From contig DATBGO010000138.1 of NCBI GenBank assembly GCA_036558005.1, positions 4,167-68,166 of the forward strand: a stretch of DNA of 64,000 nt, read 5' to 3'. The translations under genes were made by a program, and so were the position numbers. This document shows, piece after piece, positions 8,376 to 17,438 of the stretch (position 1 is the first letter of the stretch; every line of letters starts with the position of its first letter). This DNA comes from DATBGO01 sp036558005. GTDB lineage: Bacteria; Actinomycetota; Actinomycetes; Streptosporangiales; Streptosporangiaceae. The notes under the pieces are model-generated. The model was not told the origin of the DNA. It saw only the letters and a program-made list of their open reading frames with translations, and did no database searches.

Positions 8376-10622
8376 ATGCTTGAAGCACTCCTGCTGGCAG
8401 GCCTGGTGGCCGCGCCGCTCGGCTCGGCCGGGTTGTTCATGCCCGCCAGGCGCCGCCGCCGCGCCGCGGGCTTCTGGCCGGCCGCACGCCGGCTCACGCT
8501 CGCGGTCGCCGGGACCGCGCTGCTGGCCGCGGCGGTGGCCGTGGCGCTGCAGCTGCTCAGCGTGTCCAGGCCCAACCTGATCGCGGGCGTCGCCGGGATC
8601 ATCGCCGCCAGCGCGGCGTGGCTGCCGGTCACCCGCAGGTGGAACGGCCGGGCTCACCTGTGCTGGGCATCGAGCGTGTTCCTGTTCGTCATCTACCTGG
8701 CCTTCGCGCTGGACTGGACGCTGACGAGCGGGCTCGGCCTGGCCAGCACCGCCGGCGGGGTGGTGCTGTGGCTGCTCGAAGTCTTCGCCGCGATCCTGAC
8801 CACCGCCTACCTGTGGGAGATCTGCGACGCGCTCGGCACCGAGCACTGGCGCCGCCGGGTCACCGCCACCACCCCGCTCAAGGCCGGTCATCAGGCCCTG
8901 GCCGGGCAGCAGCCCTACCTGCCGTTCGTCAGCCTGCACGTGCCCGCGCACAACGAGCCGCCGGACATGGTCATCGAGACCCTCGGCGCGCTGCTGCGGC
9001 TGGACTACCCGGCCTACGAGGTCGTCCTGATCGACGACAACACCAGTGACGAGCGGCTGTGGCGGCCGGTGGAACAGTGGTGCGCCCGGCACGGGGTGAC
9101 GTTCGCCCACCTGGAGGACTGGCCTGGCTACAAGTCCGGCGCGCTCAACTACGCGCTGCGCGAGCTGACCGACCCGCGAGCCGAGGTCATCGGCGTGGTC
9201 GATTCCGATTACCAGATCGAGCCGGGATTCCTGCGCCGGTGCGCCCCGGCGTTCGCCGATCCCTGGACCGGTTTCATCCAGGCGCCCCAGGACTACCGGG
9301 ACTGGAGGCACGCTCCCTATTACCGGCGGCTGTACTACTCCTATAAGTACTTCTTCGCCGTTTCGCAGCCCGCGCGCAACGAGCATGACGGCGCCATTTT
9401 CGCCGGCACCATGGGGCTCATCCGCCGGGTCGCGCTGGACGAGCTCGGCGGCTGGGACGAGTGGTGCATCACCGAGGACGCCGAGCTGTCGCTGCGGCTG
9501 CTGCGGGCGGGCTGGAACGGCCTGCACATGGACCAGACCTGGGGCCGCGGGATCATGCCGCTGACCTTCGAGGCGCTCAAGGGCCAGCGTTACCGGTGGT
9601 GCTTCGGCGGCATCCAGATCCTGCGGATGCACTGGCGGTCGCTGCTGCCGCGCCGCGCGTCACGGGGCAACCACCTGACCACCGCGCAGCGCTGGGCTTA
9701 CCTGGCCGGAGGGATCCAGTGGTACGGCGACCTGCTCAGCCTGGTGTTCCTGGTGTTCCTGCTGGCCGGCGCGGCGAACCTGGCCGCAGGCGGCGGCGAG
9801 CTGTTCCGCAAGCTCACGCCGTTCCTGGTGGCGACCGTGCCGGTGCTGGTCGGGCTGGGCCTGGTCCGGGCCGTCGCGCTGCTGCGCCGGGGCACCGGCG
9901 CGTCCTGGCGGGACGCAATCGGCGCGTTCTTCATCTGGCAGTCCACCTCGGTGGTGGTGGCGCGGGCATCGGTGCAGGGCCTGTTCGCCCGCAAGGCGGC
10001 GTTCCTGCGCACCCCCAAGACCAGCGAGCAGGCAAAGTGGTGGGAGCCGCTGCGAGCCAACTGGGCCGAGTCAGCCCTGGCCGTGCTCGGCCTGGCCGGC
10101 ATCGCCGCGGCGCTGACCAAGCCTGCCCAGCTGAGCGGGCCGCTGCTCGCGTTCCTGCTGGCATTTCCCACGGCCGGCCTGGCCGCGGCCCCGGTGAACA
10201 GCTGGGCGGCCCAGCGCGCCGCCCTGCCGCGCTGGCTGCGGGCCCGCCGGCAGACCGAGTACCTGCGGAACCAGCGTTCGGTCGCGGCCGGCGCGGCGGC
10301 TGGCGGCGCGGTGGCGGTACTGGCGGCCGTCCTGATCGGGCTGGCGCTCATCTTCGCGCCCAGTCAGCATCAGTTCAGGAGCCCGGACCTGGTCGGCCCG
10401 GCGCAGGGTCACAGCCACGGCCCGGCCAGCCCGGACACCCGCTCGCCGTCGCCGTCCGGCTCGCCGTCGGGCAGCTCATCATCGGGCAGCTCCCCCTCGG
10501 GCAGCTCTTCCTCGCCCGCCAGCACCTCCCCGGCACCGGTGCCGAGCACCAGCTCGCCGGTGCCGACGGCGACCCCGAGCCCGACAGCGACGAGCACGAC
10601 CTCGCCGCCCGCGTCCCCCTGA
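8376..10622 (+). CDS. Membrane-bound family 2 glycosyltransferase, cellulose-synthase-like
   Basis: This 748-residue processive-type glycosyltransferase has about four N-terminal membrane helices, a cytoplasmic GT2 catalytic domain (about 180-430) and about five C-terminal helices. The catalytic set is complete: VPAHNEPP at the start, LIDDN, VVDSDYQI, ITEDAELSLRL, and the QRYRW motif that holds the growing chain. This places it with bacterial cellulose/beta-glucan synthase-like enzymes that build and export a polysaccharide. The last 60 residues are an unusual Ser/Pro/Thr-rich tail (SPSGSPSGSSSSG type), probably outside the membrane. No BcsB- or CelA-like partner is next to it, so the product is unknown. 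A strong terminator follows. Confidence 0.85.
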   Translation: MLEALLLAGLVAAPLGSAGLFMPARRRRRAAGFWPAARRLTLAVAGTALLAAAVAVALQLLSVSRPNLIAGVAGIIAASAAWLPVTRRWNGRAHLCWASSVFLFVIYLAFALDWTLTSGLGLASTAGGVVLWLLEVFAAILTTAYLWEICDALGTEHWRRRVTATTPLKAGHQALAGQQPYLPFVSLHVPAHNEPPDMVIETLGALLRLDYPAYEVVLIDDNTSDERLWRPVEQWCARHGVTFAHLEDWPGYKSGALNYALRELTDPRAEVIGVVDSDYQIEPGFLRRCAPAFADPWTGFIQAPQDYRDWRHAPYYRRLYYSYKYFFAVSQPARNEHDGAIFAGTMGLIRRVALDELGGWDEWCITEDAELSLRLLRAGWNGLHMDQTWGRGIMPLTFEALKGQRYRWCFGGIQILRMHWRSLLPRRASRGNHLTTAQRWAYLAGGIQWYGDLLSLVFLVFLLAGAANLAAGGGELFRKLTPFLVATVPVLVGLGLVRAVALLRRGTGASWRDAIGAFFIWQSTSVVVARASVQGLFARKAAFLRTPKTSEQAKWWEPLRANWAESALAVLGLAGIAAALTKPAQLSGPLLAFLLAFPTAGLAAAPVNSWAAQRAALPRWLRARRQTEYLRNQRSVAAGAAAGGAVAVLAAVLIGLALIFAPSQHQFRSPDLVGPAQGHSHGPASPDTRSPSPSGSPSGSSSSGSSPSGSSSSPASTSPAPVPSTSSPVPTATPSPTATSTTSPPASP

Positions 10623-10639
10623 CCCGGGCTAGCAGCTGA

Positions 10640-10675
10640 CCCCCCCCAAGGGTTTTCCGTCCCTCGGGGGGTATT
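10640..10675 (+). terminator. Intrinsic terminator after the glycosyltransferase gene
   Basis: Six C and an AAGGG block at 10642-10652 pair with CCCTC and six G at 10661-10671, with an eight-base T-rich loop and a single A-C mismatch. The hairpin is followed by TATT. It lies about 20 bases past the stop codon and is the clearest terminator in the window. Confidence 0.75.
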
Positions 10676-10825
10676 CGTCTCTGTCCGCGGACCGGGCCGG
10701 CCCCTAGTGTGCCGCCAGGCGGGAAGCGGGTCGATCCCCCGCGGTCATGCCGCGCGACGATGGTCGCGGGCAGGACCCGGGACTATGCGCCGCTCGCGCG
10801 GTGCTGGGCCACGGAAACGGAGACG

Positions 10826-13594
10826 ATGACTCTCAACAGGAGTTTTCGTAGCGCTGCAAGAGGACGTATACCGGCCGCCGCCGCGGCCATGGCAGCCGTC
10901 GCGCTGGCGCTGGCGCTGGCCGCGGCGTGGGCGGGCCCGGCCGCCGCGGCCGGCCTTTCCGGCGGCCGGCCGGCCGCCGCCGCCACCGCGGCGCCCGCCC
11001 GGGTCAAGTACTATGTCGTGCCGCCTTCGGGCAAGGGCGCGACCTCGCTGATCGCGATCGCGGCGCAGACGCTCGGCAGCGGCAGCCGGTTCACGGAGAT
11101 CTTCAACCTGAACAAGGGCCGGCCGCAGCAGGCTGGCGGCCGGCTGGAGAATCCCAGCGTGATCGAGGCGGGATGGGTGCTGCAGCTGCCGGCTGACGCC
11201 TCCGGTCCCGGTGTCCATTTCGGGCCGCTGCCAGGAGCCGCGCCCGCCGCGTCCAGCCCGCCGCCGTCGCCGCGGCCCTCCCCGCGCGTCACCAGCAGCG
11301 CGGCGGCCGGCGGGTCCGGGCTGCCGCTGCTGGACCTCGCGGGCGCGGCAGTGGTCGTGCTGGGAGCGGCCTGGCTGGCCGTCATGTACGGCCGCCGCCG
11401 CCGCGGTGGCCGGCCAGCGGGCCGCCCGTCGCGCGGCAGGCCGCCGCGGTCGCGGCCGGGGCTGGCGGCGGCAGGACTAGCGCGGGCAGGACGGGCCAGG
11501 CCCGGCCCGGCCAGGCCCGGCCGCGCGACGTCGGTCCTGCCCCGCCGGGCCGGGGCCGGCCCCGGGCGGCAGCTGACCGCGGACGAGGTGCTGCGCAGCA
11601 GACTCGGGCTGGCCAGCAGGCCCGGCCCCGGCCCCGGCGGCGCGGCCGGCGAGCATCCCAGCTGGCCCGGCACTGCCGAGCGCGGCCCGTTCGACACCGG
11701 TCCGCTCGGCCGGTACGGGGCCGCCGCGCTCGGCTACCTGGCGGGTGCGCGGGGCCACTATGACGCGGGCGGGCCAGGCCAGCACGGGACGGATCCGCGC
11801 AGCCGGGACGACCGGTCCGGACCTGGCTACCCGCCATGGCCGGACGCGGAGTACCCGAGCCAGCCAGGGGCCAGCCTGCCCGGCGCGGGCGCTGGCGCTG
11901 AGCCTGGCCCGCCCGCCCCGGCGGGTTACCCCGGCCGGCCGGGCCCGTCGGGTTACCTTCGCCGGCCAGCGCAGCCAGGCCGGTTCGGACCCGACCATCC
12001 CAGCTGGCCCGCCACCGACCTGCCCAGGGTGCCCAGTCACGCCGCTGACCTGCCCAGGGCGCCGGGTCCCGCCACCGACCTGCCCGGCGTCTCTGGCGCC
12101 GCGGGTTCCGGTCGGCCCGACCTGCATTCTCCAGGCGGGCCGGCCGCTGGACCCCCGGCACGCGGCCGGGCCGGCTACCCGGATCAGCCCGGCGGCGGCG
12201 GGCACCTTGGCCGGTTCGGTCCTGACCATCCCAGCTGGCCCGCCACCGACCTGCCCAGGGTGCCCGACAGCGATGAGCTGCCGGGTCCCGGCCCGGACTA
12301 CCCGCGATGGCCGGGCGCGGAGCTGCCGAGGCGGCCCCGCCAGCCGGGCGGGCCTGGCCCTGGCGGCAGCGGCCCGCGGCCTGGCGACCCGTACCCGGCG
12401 GGACCGGGTTACCCCGGCCCGTCCGGCCCCGGGTATCCGGGGCGGTCCGCGGGCGGTTATCCGGGCCAGGCCGCCGGGCCGTTCTACCCCCCGGGTGCCC
12501 AGCCGGGGCCGCCGGGAAGCGGCTCCTGGGTGCGGGACCCGTCCGGCAGCTGGACTCCCGCCGGGCCGTCCGGGCCCGGCTGGCCCGCGCAGCTGAGCGC
12601 GAGCCAGTCCGGGCCGGGAACCTACGAGGTCAGCTCCGGCGACGTCCGGTTCCCCGTGGTACTGACCGACGTGCCCGCGGGCCGCGGCCTGGCTACCGGG
12701 CTGGCGACCCGGCCGGAGGCCGCGATCCAGCTGGCGGCCGCCGGGCTTTCCGGCCCGCTGCAGGCTGGCCCGGGCACCGGCTGGAACGCTGACTCGCTCC
12801 GGCTGGCAGAGCGGATCCTGTCCGGCGCCGAGCAGGAGGCCGCCAGGATCAGGCAGGAAGCCGCCGAGCTCAGGCAGCAGGCAACGCGGATCCAGCAGGA
12901 GGCCACCGACAAGGCCGCCGCCACCGTGGCGGCCGCCGAGCAGGAGGCCGCCGAGCTACGGGCCGCGGCCAGCAAGATGTCGGCTGAGCTCGGCGAGGTG
13001 GCCGCCTACGTGACGCAGAACCTGGCCGCCCCGGCGAAGCCAGGTACCCAGCCCGCCTCCCGCCCGGCCAGCCCGCCAGCCAGCCGGCCGCCGACCGCGC
13101 CGTCTGGTCATCCGGCCACCAAGCCAGCGGCCAGGCCGTCAGGCCGGCCAGCCCGCAAGCCCGCCGCCCGGCCATCGGCCCGCCCGGCCCGCAAACCGCC
13201 CGGAGACGCCCCGGCGAGGAAGGCCCCGGGCCGCCAGGTGGCCGCGCTGCGCAAGATGGTGATCTCGTTCGTGCTCGTCGCCCTGGTCGGGACCGCGACC
13301 GGGATCACCGAGATAGCGCTGCACGGATTCGCGTTTTTCGCGTTCCGGGCCAACGGCGCGGGCGCCTCGGTCACCGGCCTCACCGAGGATCAGGGGCCAG
13401 GCCAGCCGAACGCGCCGGGAACCCACCACAAGCCCGCCGGCGGCCCCGGCGCCAGGCCAGGCGGCCGCTCACCGGCCAAGCGCGGTCACGCTCCGGCCAA
13501 GCCGCACTCCAATGCCAGTAAGAACGGCCATCAGCCGCCGGGCCAGCGGGCCAAGGTCCACCCGCCCGCCGGACCGGGCGGCAAGGCGAAGTGA
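10826..13594 (+). CDS. LysM-like / proline-rich / coiled-coil membrane protein
   Basis: This 922-residue modular protein has an N-terminal hydrophobic signal/anchor (residues 16-42), then a LysM-like peptidoglycan-binding domain (about 60-118, KYYVVPP to IEAGWVLQLP). A membrane helix near 163-187 leads to a basic stop (YGRRRRGG). About 430 residues of Gly/Pro-rich low complexity follow, with repeated phrases such as HPSWPATDLP and GYPG. A predicted coiled coil (about 655-727, EQEAARIRQEAAELRQQ) precedes a Lys/Ala/Pro-rich stretch, a second membrane helix (about 810-840) and a charged tail. It could link wall to cytoplasm at the pole or septum; that is inference. The ATG at 10826 fits the signal peptide; the next gene starts 32 bases on. 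Confidence 0.65.
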   Translation: MTLNRSFRSAARGRIPAAAAAMAAVALALALAAAWAGPAAAAGLSGGRPAAAATAAPARVKYYVVPPSGKGATSLIAIAAQTLGSGSRFTEIFNLNKGRPQQAGGRLENPSVIEAGWVLQLPADASGPGVHFGPLPGAAPAASSPPPSPRPSPRVTSSAAAGGSGLPLLDLAGAAVVVLGAAWLAVMYGRRRRGGRPAGRPSRGRPPRSRPGLAAAGLARAGRARPGPARPGRATSVLPRRAGAGPGRQLTADEVLRSRLGLASRPGPGPGGAAGEHPSWPGTAERGPFDTGPLGRYGAAALGYLAGARGHYDAGGPGQHGTDPRSRDDRSGPGYPPWPDAEYPSQPGASLPGAGAGAEPGPPAPAGYPGRPGPSGYLRRPAQPGRFGPDHPSWPATDLPRVPSHAADLPRAPGPATDLPGVSGAAGSGRPDLHSPGGPAAGPPARGRAGYPDQPGGGGHLGRFGPDHPSWPATDLPRVPDSDELPGPGPDYPRWPGAELPRRPRQPGGPGPGGSGPRPGDPYPAGPGYPGPSGPGYPGRSAGGYPGQAAGPFYPPGAQPGPPGSGSWVRDPSGSWTPAGPSGPGWPAQLSASQSGPGTYEVSSGDVRFPVVLTDVPAGRGLATGLATRPEAAIQLAAAGLSGPLQAGPGTGWNADSLRLAERILSGAEQEAARIRQEAAELRQQATRIQQEATDKAAATVAAAEQEAAELRAAASKMSAELGEVAAYVTQNLAAPAKPGTQPASRPASPPASRPPTAPSGHPATKPAARPSGRPARKPAARPSARPARKPPGDAPARKAPGRQVAALRKMVISFVLVALVGTATGITEIALHGFAFFAFRANGAGASVTGLTEDQGPGQPNAPGTHHKPAGGPGARPGGRSPAKRGHAPAKPHSNASKNGHQPPGQRAKVHPPAGPGGKAK
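11980..12265 (+). repeat. 55-bp direct repeat within the LysM-like gene (two copies)
   Basis: Copies at 11980-12034 and 12211-12265 differ at two positions and encode the phrase FGPDHPSWPATDLPRVP. The sequence between them carries shorter partial copies of the DLPR/ATDLP unit, which suggests expansion of the proline-rich region by internal duplication. Confidence 0.8.
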
Positions 13595-13626
13595 CCAGCC
13601 CGCGGACAGCTAAGGAGGGCCGGCCG

Positions 13627-14490
13627 ATGGCGGCAACCGACATGGATACCGGCGCGCCGGCGCACGCGGCCAGGTCCCGGTCGCTGGACCCCTGGCTGAG
13701 CGGGTCGCTGGTCTTCTCGGCCGGGTCGATCAAGAAGCAGTCGATCGTGCTGTTCCTGCTGCGGCTGCCCGCATTCGTGCCGCTCATCTTCATCGTGCGC
13801 GGCTGGCTATCGCTGAACGCCAAGGACGTGCTCACCAACACCGAAGCAGATGTGCTGGGGACCGGCGGCGAGATCTGCTTCTTCCTGGCCATCCTGATCA
13901 CCCCGCTGATCACCGTCACCGGGCAGCGGTGGTTCGCCCCGCTGCGCCGGTGGTACGGCATCATGTTCGCGGTCATCGGCATCGCCGACGCGACGACCGC
14001 GGCCATCACGACGGACTTCGCCGGCGGGGTGTTCGGCCGGCTCGCCGGGCACACCTTCCTGATCACCGGGTTCCTGGTGGTGCTCATCGCGCTGCCGCTG
14101 CTGGCCACCGCCAATACCCCGGCGCAGCGCGCCCTGGGCAGGTACTGGAAACCGCTGCAGCGGATGACCTACCTGCTGTGGGCGCTGATCGTCGCGCACC
14201 TGCTGCTGCTGGATGGCTTCACGCCATTCGGCGGGCCCGAGGGTGACGGCGATCCGGTCTTCCACCAGCGCTTCTACCAGGCGGTCGCGATGAGCATCCC
14301 GCTGGTCATCCTCCGGCTGCCGCCGGTGCGAAGCTGGATTGCCCAGCAGCGGAAGGCCGGTCAGCAGGCCAAAGTCTGGCTGGCCGTGCTGCCGCTGGCC
14401 ATACTGTTCGTGCTCGGATTCGCGTTCATCGTCAACGAGGAGATATTCACCGGGACAATGGCCATCACCATGCATCCCCCGGCGAACTGA
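13627..14490 (+). CDS. Ferric-reductase-like multi-helix membrane protein
   Basis: This 287-residue protein has six or seven hydrophobic helices from residue 35 onward and resembles the ferric reductase-like transmembrane domain (MsrQ/YedZ type), a haem b-binding electron carrier. Histidines that could bind haem occur in GHTFLITGFL and in LLWALIVAHLLLLDG, with another in the DPVFHQRFYQA loop. There is no NAD(P)H or FAD module, so it would need a partner protein, and none is adjacent. The ATG at 13627 follows an AAGGAGG ribosome site at 13611 with good spacing, better than the GTG that overlaps the stop of the previous gene. It is convergent with the RyR-domain gene, only four bases apart. Confidence 0.65.
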   Translation: MAATDMDTGAPAHAARSRSLDPWLSGSLVFSAGSIKKQSIVLFLLRLPAFVPLIFIVRGWLSLNAKDVLTNTEADVLGTGGEICFFLAILITPLITVTGQRWFAPLRRWYGIMFAVIGIADATTAAITTDFAGGVFGRLAGHTFLITGFLVVLIALPLLATANTPAQRALGRYWKPLQRMTYLLWALIVAHLLLLDGFTPFGGPEGDGDPVFHQRFYQAVAMSIPLVILRLPPVRSWIAQQRKAGQQAKVWLAVLPLAILFVLGFAFIVNEEIFTGTMAITMHPPAN

Positions 14491-14494
14491 CGGC

Positions 14495-16960
14495 TTACCC
14501 CACCAGGCCGGCGCTCGCCACGTAGCCGCGCCGGAACACCTCGTCGGTGACCGGCCAGCGCTCGCCGTGGCCGCCCTCCACTACCCAGTCACCCGGCTCG
14601 GCGACGGCCTTGCCCTCGATGGTGCGCAGCACGTGCACCTCGCCGACCCGCCAGGCGCGGACGGTCCCGGTGCGCCGCCAGCGGTCAGCGTCGATCAGCT
14701 GGTGACTGCGCCGGAACTCCGGGTCGCGCACCGTCCGCTCCTCACCGGCGTCATCGACCACCCGCCAGTCCCCGGCATCACCGTGCAGCTCGTCACCGGG
14801 CCGGCGGGTCCACCGCCGGCGTGCCTGCAGCCGCCTGGCGCGGACCGTCCCGACGCGGCCGAACTCAGCGGCGTGCGCCGGGCCGCCGGCCGGCACGATC
14901 GGCATGAAGCCGACGTCCTCGAGCTGGTCGAGCTGCGAGCGCAGGTAGTCGATGCTCCGGCCGCGTTCCGCCGCGGGCAGGTCGGGCCAGGGCACCACCC
15001 TGGCGTTCGTCCTGGCGCCGCCTGACCCGGCGGCCCGGCCGCCTGCCCTGCCATTCAGGCCCGCCCGGCCGTTCGGCCCGCCCGCCCGGCCGTTCGGCCC
15101 GCCCGCTGACCAGCCGGCGCCGAGCCGCCGCCGGTACCAGCGCTCGTGCTCGGCCGTGGCGACCGCCTCCACATCGCGCTCGGTCAGCTCGATGAAGCTG
15201 CCCTCGGGGACGGCGCGGGCCGGGACCCACTGCCTGCCGCGCGCCACCACGGCCGTCATCACCGAGCGAAGCTGCAGGATGTTGTCCTGCCGGATGAAGT
15301 CGTCCAGGTCAGCCCAGGGCCGCCGGGCCGCCGCCCGCGGGTCGCCTGGCGGCGCGGGGTGGCGCATCCGGTAGCACTCATGCCAGTGCCTGGCGACCCT
15401 GGTCCAGGTGTCCTCGGGCGCCTCACCGTCCACCAGCAGGGTCCGCTGGACGGGCTGCAGCCGGCCGAAGATCGGCTTGCTGGCGCCCGCTCCGTCGGAT
15501 GTCAGCACGAACAATGCAATACCCGGATGAAGCCGCGCCACCCGCCCGGCCGCGTGCATGCTTTCCGCCGCCTGGCTGTCGGCGACGACCACGGCGGTCT
15601 GCGCGGCCCGGGGCGGCGGCATGTCGTCCAGCTTGGCCAGCAGCCGGTCCCGCCAGGGAACCGGCTCGGCCCGCACCTCGGGGGCCGCGGCGGCGATCTG
15701 ATCAGGGGCGGTCGCGTGATACTCCCTGCGCAGGTCCTCGGCTCGCTGGTCGAGCAGGATCACCTGCCGGACCGGCCCGGCGGCCAGCGCCTCCAGCCCG
15801 GCCTCATCCAGCCAGCCGGCCTGCGGCCCGGCGGCGCTGCCGAGCGCGGCCGCGTCGGCGAGCCCGCGCCGTTCCCAGGCCCGCCGGGCCAGTTCCAGCA
15901 GGAGCGCCAGCGCCAGGGTGCTGTCACCGCACAGGATCAGCTGCCGGGCGTGGATGCTGAAGACCTGGTTGACCAGCGCGCAGGCGGTCGACTCCAGCGG
16001 GCTGAGCGCGTCCTCGAACCACAGGCTGGAGGTGCCGCTGTGGCGGCCCCGCCAGTGGTCAGCGTGCCGGGGGTCGTCGATCCTGGCGACCAGGTGCGGC
16101 TGGCGCTGCGGGTCGGGCCGGTACCGCCGCAGGATGCCGCCCGCCGCGGCGAGGATGGCCTCGTTCTCCGCCGCGTCCTGGCGCAGGGCGTACAGGTAGC
16201 TCAGGGCGCAGTTGCGCCCGGCCGCGGCCACGACCGGGAGCAGCACCCGCGGCGATGCCGGGTCCGCGACCATGACCCGGGCTCCGGTGGCGCGCGCCTC
16301 CGCCAGCAGCGGATGGCCGGCGTCCGGCTCGATCACCACGATGCTGCCCCGGCGGCGGGTCTGGGACAGCCGCCACAACAGCGGCATCGTGATCGTGTCC
16401 AGCCCGGTCAGGACGGTCGCATCCCGCACCAGCCGGGCCCGCAGCCGGTCCACCGGCTGCCGCCATAGCACCGCCGCAGCCGCCAGCGCGCCGGTCAGCG
16501 TCGCCAGCAGGCTGACCGGGCCGCCGAACTGGTAGGCCAGCGGCGGCGGCTGGTGGCAGGCGCCCAGCGGGTAGGACGGCGGGTTGCCGACGTACAGGTC
16601 GAGCATCCAGCTCAGCACGGCGCTCTCGGTCTGGCGGCCCCGGCACGGGGTCAGCGCGGAACCGGTGAGCACGCCCCCGATGAGAACCATCACGACGACC
16701 GTGACCAGCCCGACCGTGCGCGGCTGGAGCCGCCGCGGCCACCAGAAGCAGGCCAGGGCGGCCAGCCACAGCCCGGTGCCCGCCAGCAGCAGCGCGTTGT
16801 CCCCCGGCCGCAGCCACTCCCGCCACCAGGCCCCGGTCAGCGTGAGCCAGCGCGGATCGGCGGCCGACACCCAGGCTCCCCAGGCGAGATAGCCGGTCAG
16901 CGCCACCGCGATGACCGCGGGCCCCGCCCAGGCGGCCCGCACGAGCCCGGTCCTTATCAC
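14495..16960 (-). CDS. Membrane protein with TrkA-like core, RyR domain and C-terminal PGDW repeats
   Basis: This 821-residue protein starts with about four membrane helices (residues 10-35, 55-75, 82-105, 145-170). A cytoplasmic region follows with a nucleotide-binding RCK/TrkA-like look (RGSIVVIEPDAGHPLL, then VMVADPASP), then a second Rossmann-like part (LILCGDSTLALALLLELA; QTAVVVADSQAAESM). Near residue 590 is a RyR-type domain: FIELTERDVEAVATAEHERWYRRR. The C-terminal 180 residues contain a Gly/Arg/Asn-rich linker and at least two copies of a PGDW/AGDW-V-x6-R-x-V-x-D-x-x-FRR module. RyR domains in bacteria are thought to bind nucleotide-derived ligands. The GTG at 16960 has a GAGGAGG only two bases away; a GTG at 16942 is possible. 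Divergent from the fxs locus. Confidence 0.7.
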   Translation of the reverse strand: MIRTGLVRAAWAGPAVIAVALTGYLAWGAWVSAADPRWLTLTGAWWREWLRPGDNALLLAGTGLWLAALACFWWPRRLQPRTVGLVTVVVMVLIGGVLTGSALTPCRGRQTESAVLSWMLDLYVGNPPSYPLGACHQPPPLAYQFGGPVSLLATLTGALAAAAVLWRQPVDRLRARLVRDATVLTGLDTITMPLLWRLSQTRRRGSIVVIEPDAGHPLLAEARATGARVMVADPASPRVLLPVVAAAGRNCALSYLYALRQDAAENEAILAAAGGILRRYRPDPQRQPHLVARIDDPRHADHWRGRHSGTSSLWFEDALSPLESTACALVNQVFSIHARQLILCGDSTLALALLLELARRAWERRGLADAAALGSAAGPQAGWLDEAGLEALAAGPVRQVILLDQRAEDLRREYHATAPDQIAAAAPEVRAEPVPWRDRLLAKLDDMPPPRAAQTAVVVADSQAAESMHAAGRVARLHPGIALFVLTSDGAGASKPIFGRLQPVQRTLLVDGEAPEDTWTRVARHWHECYRMRHPAPPGDPRAAARRPWADLDDFIRQDNILQLRSVMTAVVARGRQWVPARAVPEGSFIELTERDVEAVATAEHERWYRRRLGAGWSAGGPNGRAGGPNGRAGLNGRAGGRAAGSGGARTNARVVPWPDLPAAERGRSIDYLRSQLDQLEDVGFMPIVPAGGPAHAAEFGRVGTVRARRLQARRRWTRRPGDELHGDAGDWRVVDDAGEERTVRDPEFRRSHQLIDADRWRRTGTVRAWRVGEVHVLRTIEGKAVAEPGDWVVEGGHGERWPVTDEVFRRGYVASAGLVG
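15060..15101. repeat. 21-bp exact tandem repeat (two copies) in the RyR gene
   Basis: The unit at 15060-15080 is repeated exactly at 15081-15101 and encodes part of the GGPNGRA linker between the RyR domain and the C-terminal repeats. The period is a multiple of three, so the reading frame is kept. Confidence 0.8.
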
Positions 16961-17438
16961 GGCCTCCTCACCCAGCGCCCGTGATATCGATCAGAACGTG
17001 CTAACGGACAACAAACGGTTAAGCACGCCTTTAACTCGACCGTGCCACAGATGGCCGCAAACGCCTAGTCCCACCTTAAGCATGTCTAGTGCGGGCAATA
17101 TGCCCGGCGTATATGGTGCGGATCCGGCCCTGGATCGGCTAATGTCGGCCGCATCACAGCGGAATCTTTTGGCTGCGCGTACGACGGCGCATGCCGTAGT
17201 AGCCTGACCCGTGGCGACCCCGGCCATGGTGCTAGCCACTCATGCCTGCGGCGGGTCACAGCGACGTGATGCCGTACAGCCGACCACCCAGTTATAGGCT
17301 CCGATCACTCGGAGTTACAGTTTTCATGCATACGGTTACCTCTGATACGGGTGGCCGAATGTGTGGTACATGAGTTCCAAAACGTACATACAACGCACCA
17401 CCCGGTGCCGGAGCCTTTGGCGAGATTGGTTGGCGGCC
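16961..17438. promoter_or_regulatory. Divergent intergenic region upstream of fxsA and the RyR gene
   Basis: This 478-base region has no credible gene and is AT-richer than its flanks. It holds an imperfect inverted repeat at 16998-17026 (GTGCTAAC ... GGTTAAGCAC), close to the RyR gene start, and a perfect 6-base palindrome with a 4-base spacer at 17299-17314 (CTCCGA-tcac-TCGGAG), about 125 bases before fxsA. Either could be an operator or an RNA hairpin. No clear sigma-70 boxes could be fixed. Confidence 0.4.

Noticed and set aside
6563..17152. Similar 18-mers GCGGCTAATGTAGGCCGC (6563-6580) and TCGGCTAATGTCGGCCGC (17135-17152), 16 of 18 identical, each in an intergenic region.
   Set aside because: With this window size and GC bias, many pairs of this quality are expected by chance, and no third copy was found near other genes.
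17361..17438. Longer fxsA start at 17361.
   Set aside because: The added residues (Arg/Trp/Thr-rich) do not resemble FxsA leaders, and the conserved leader begins shortly after the ATG at 17439.
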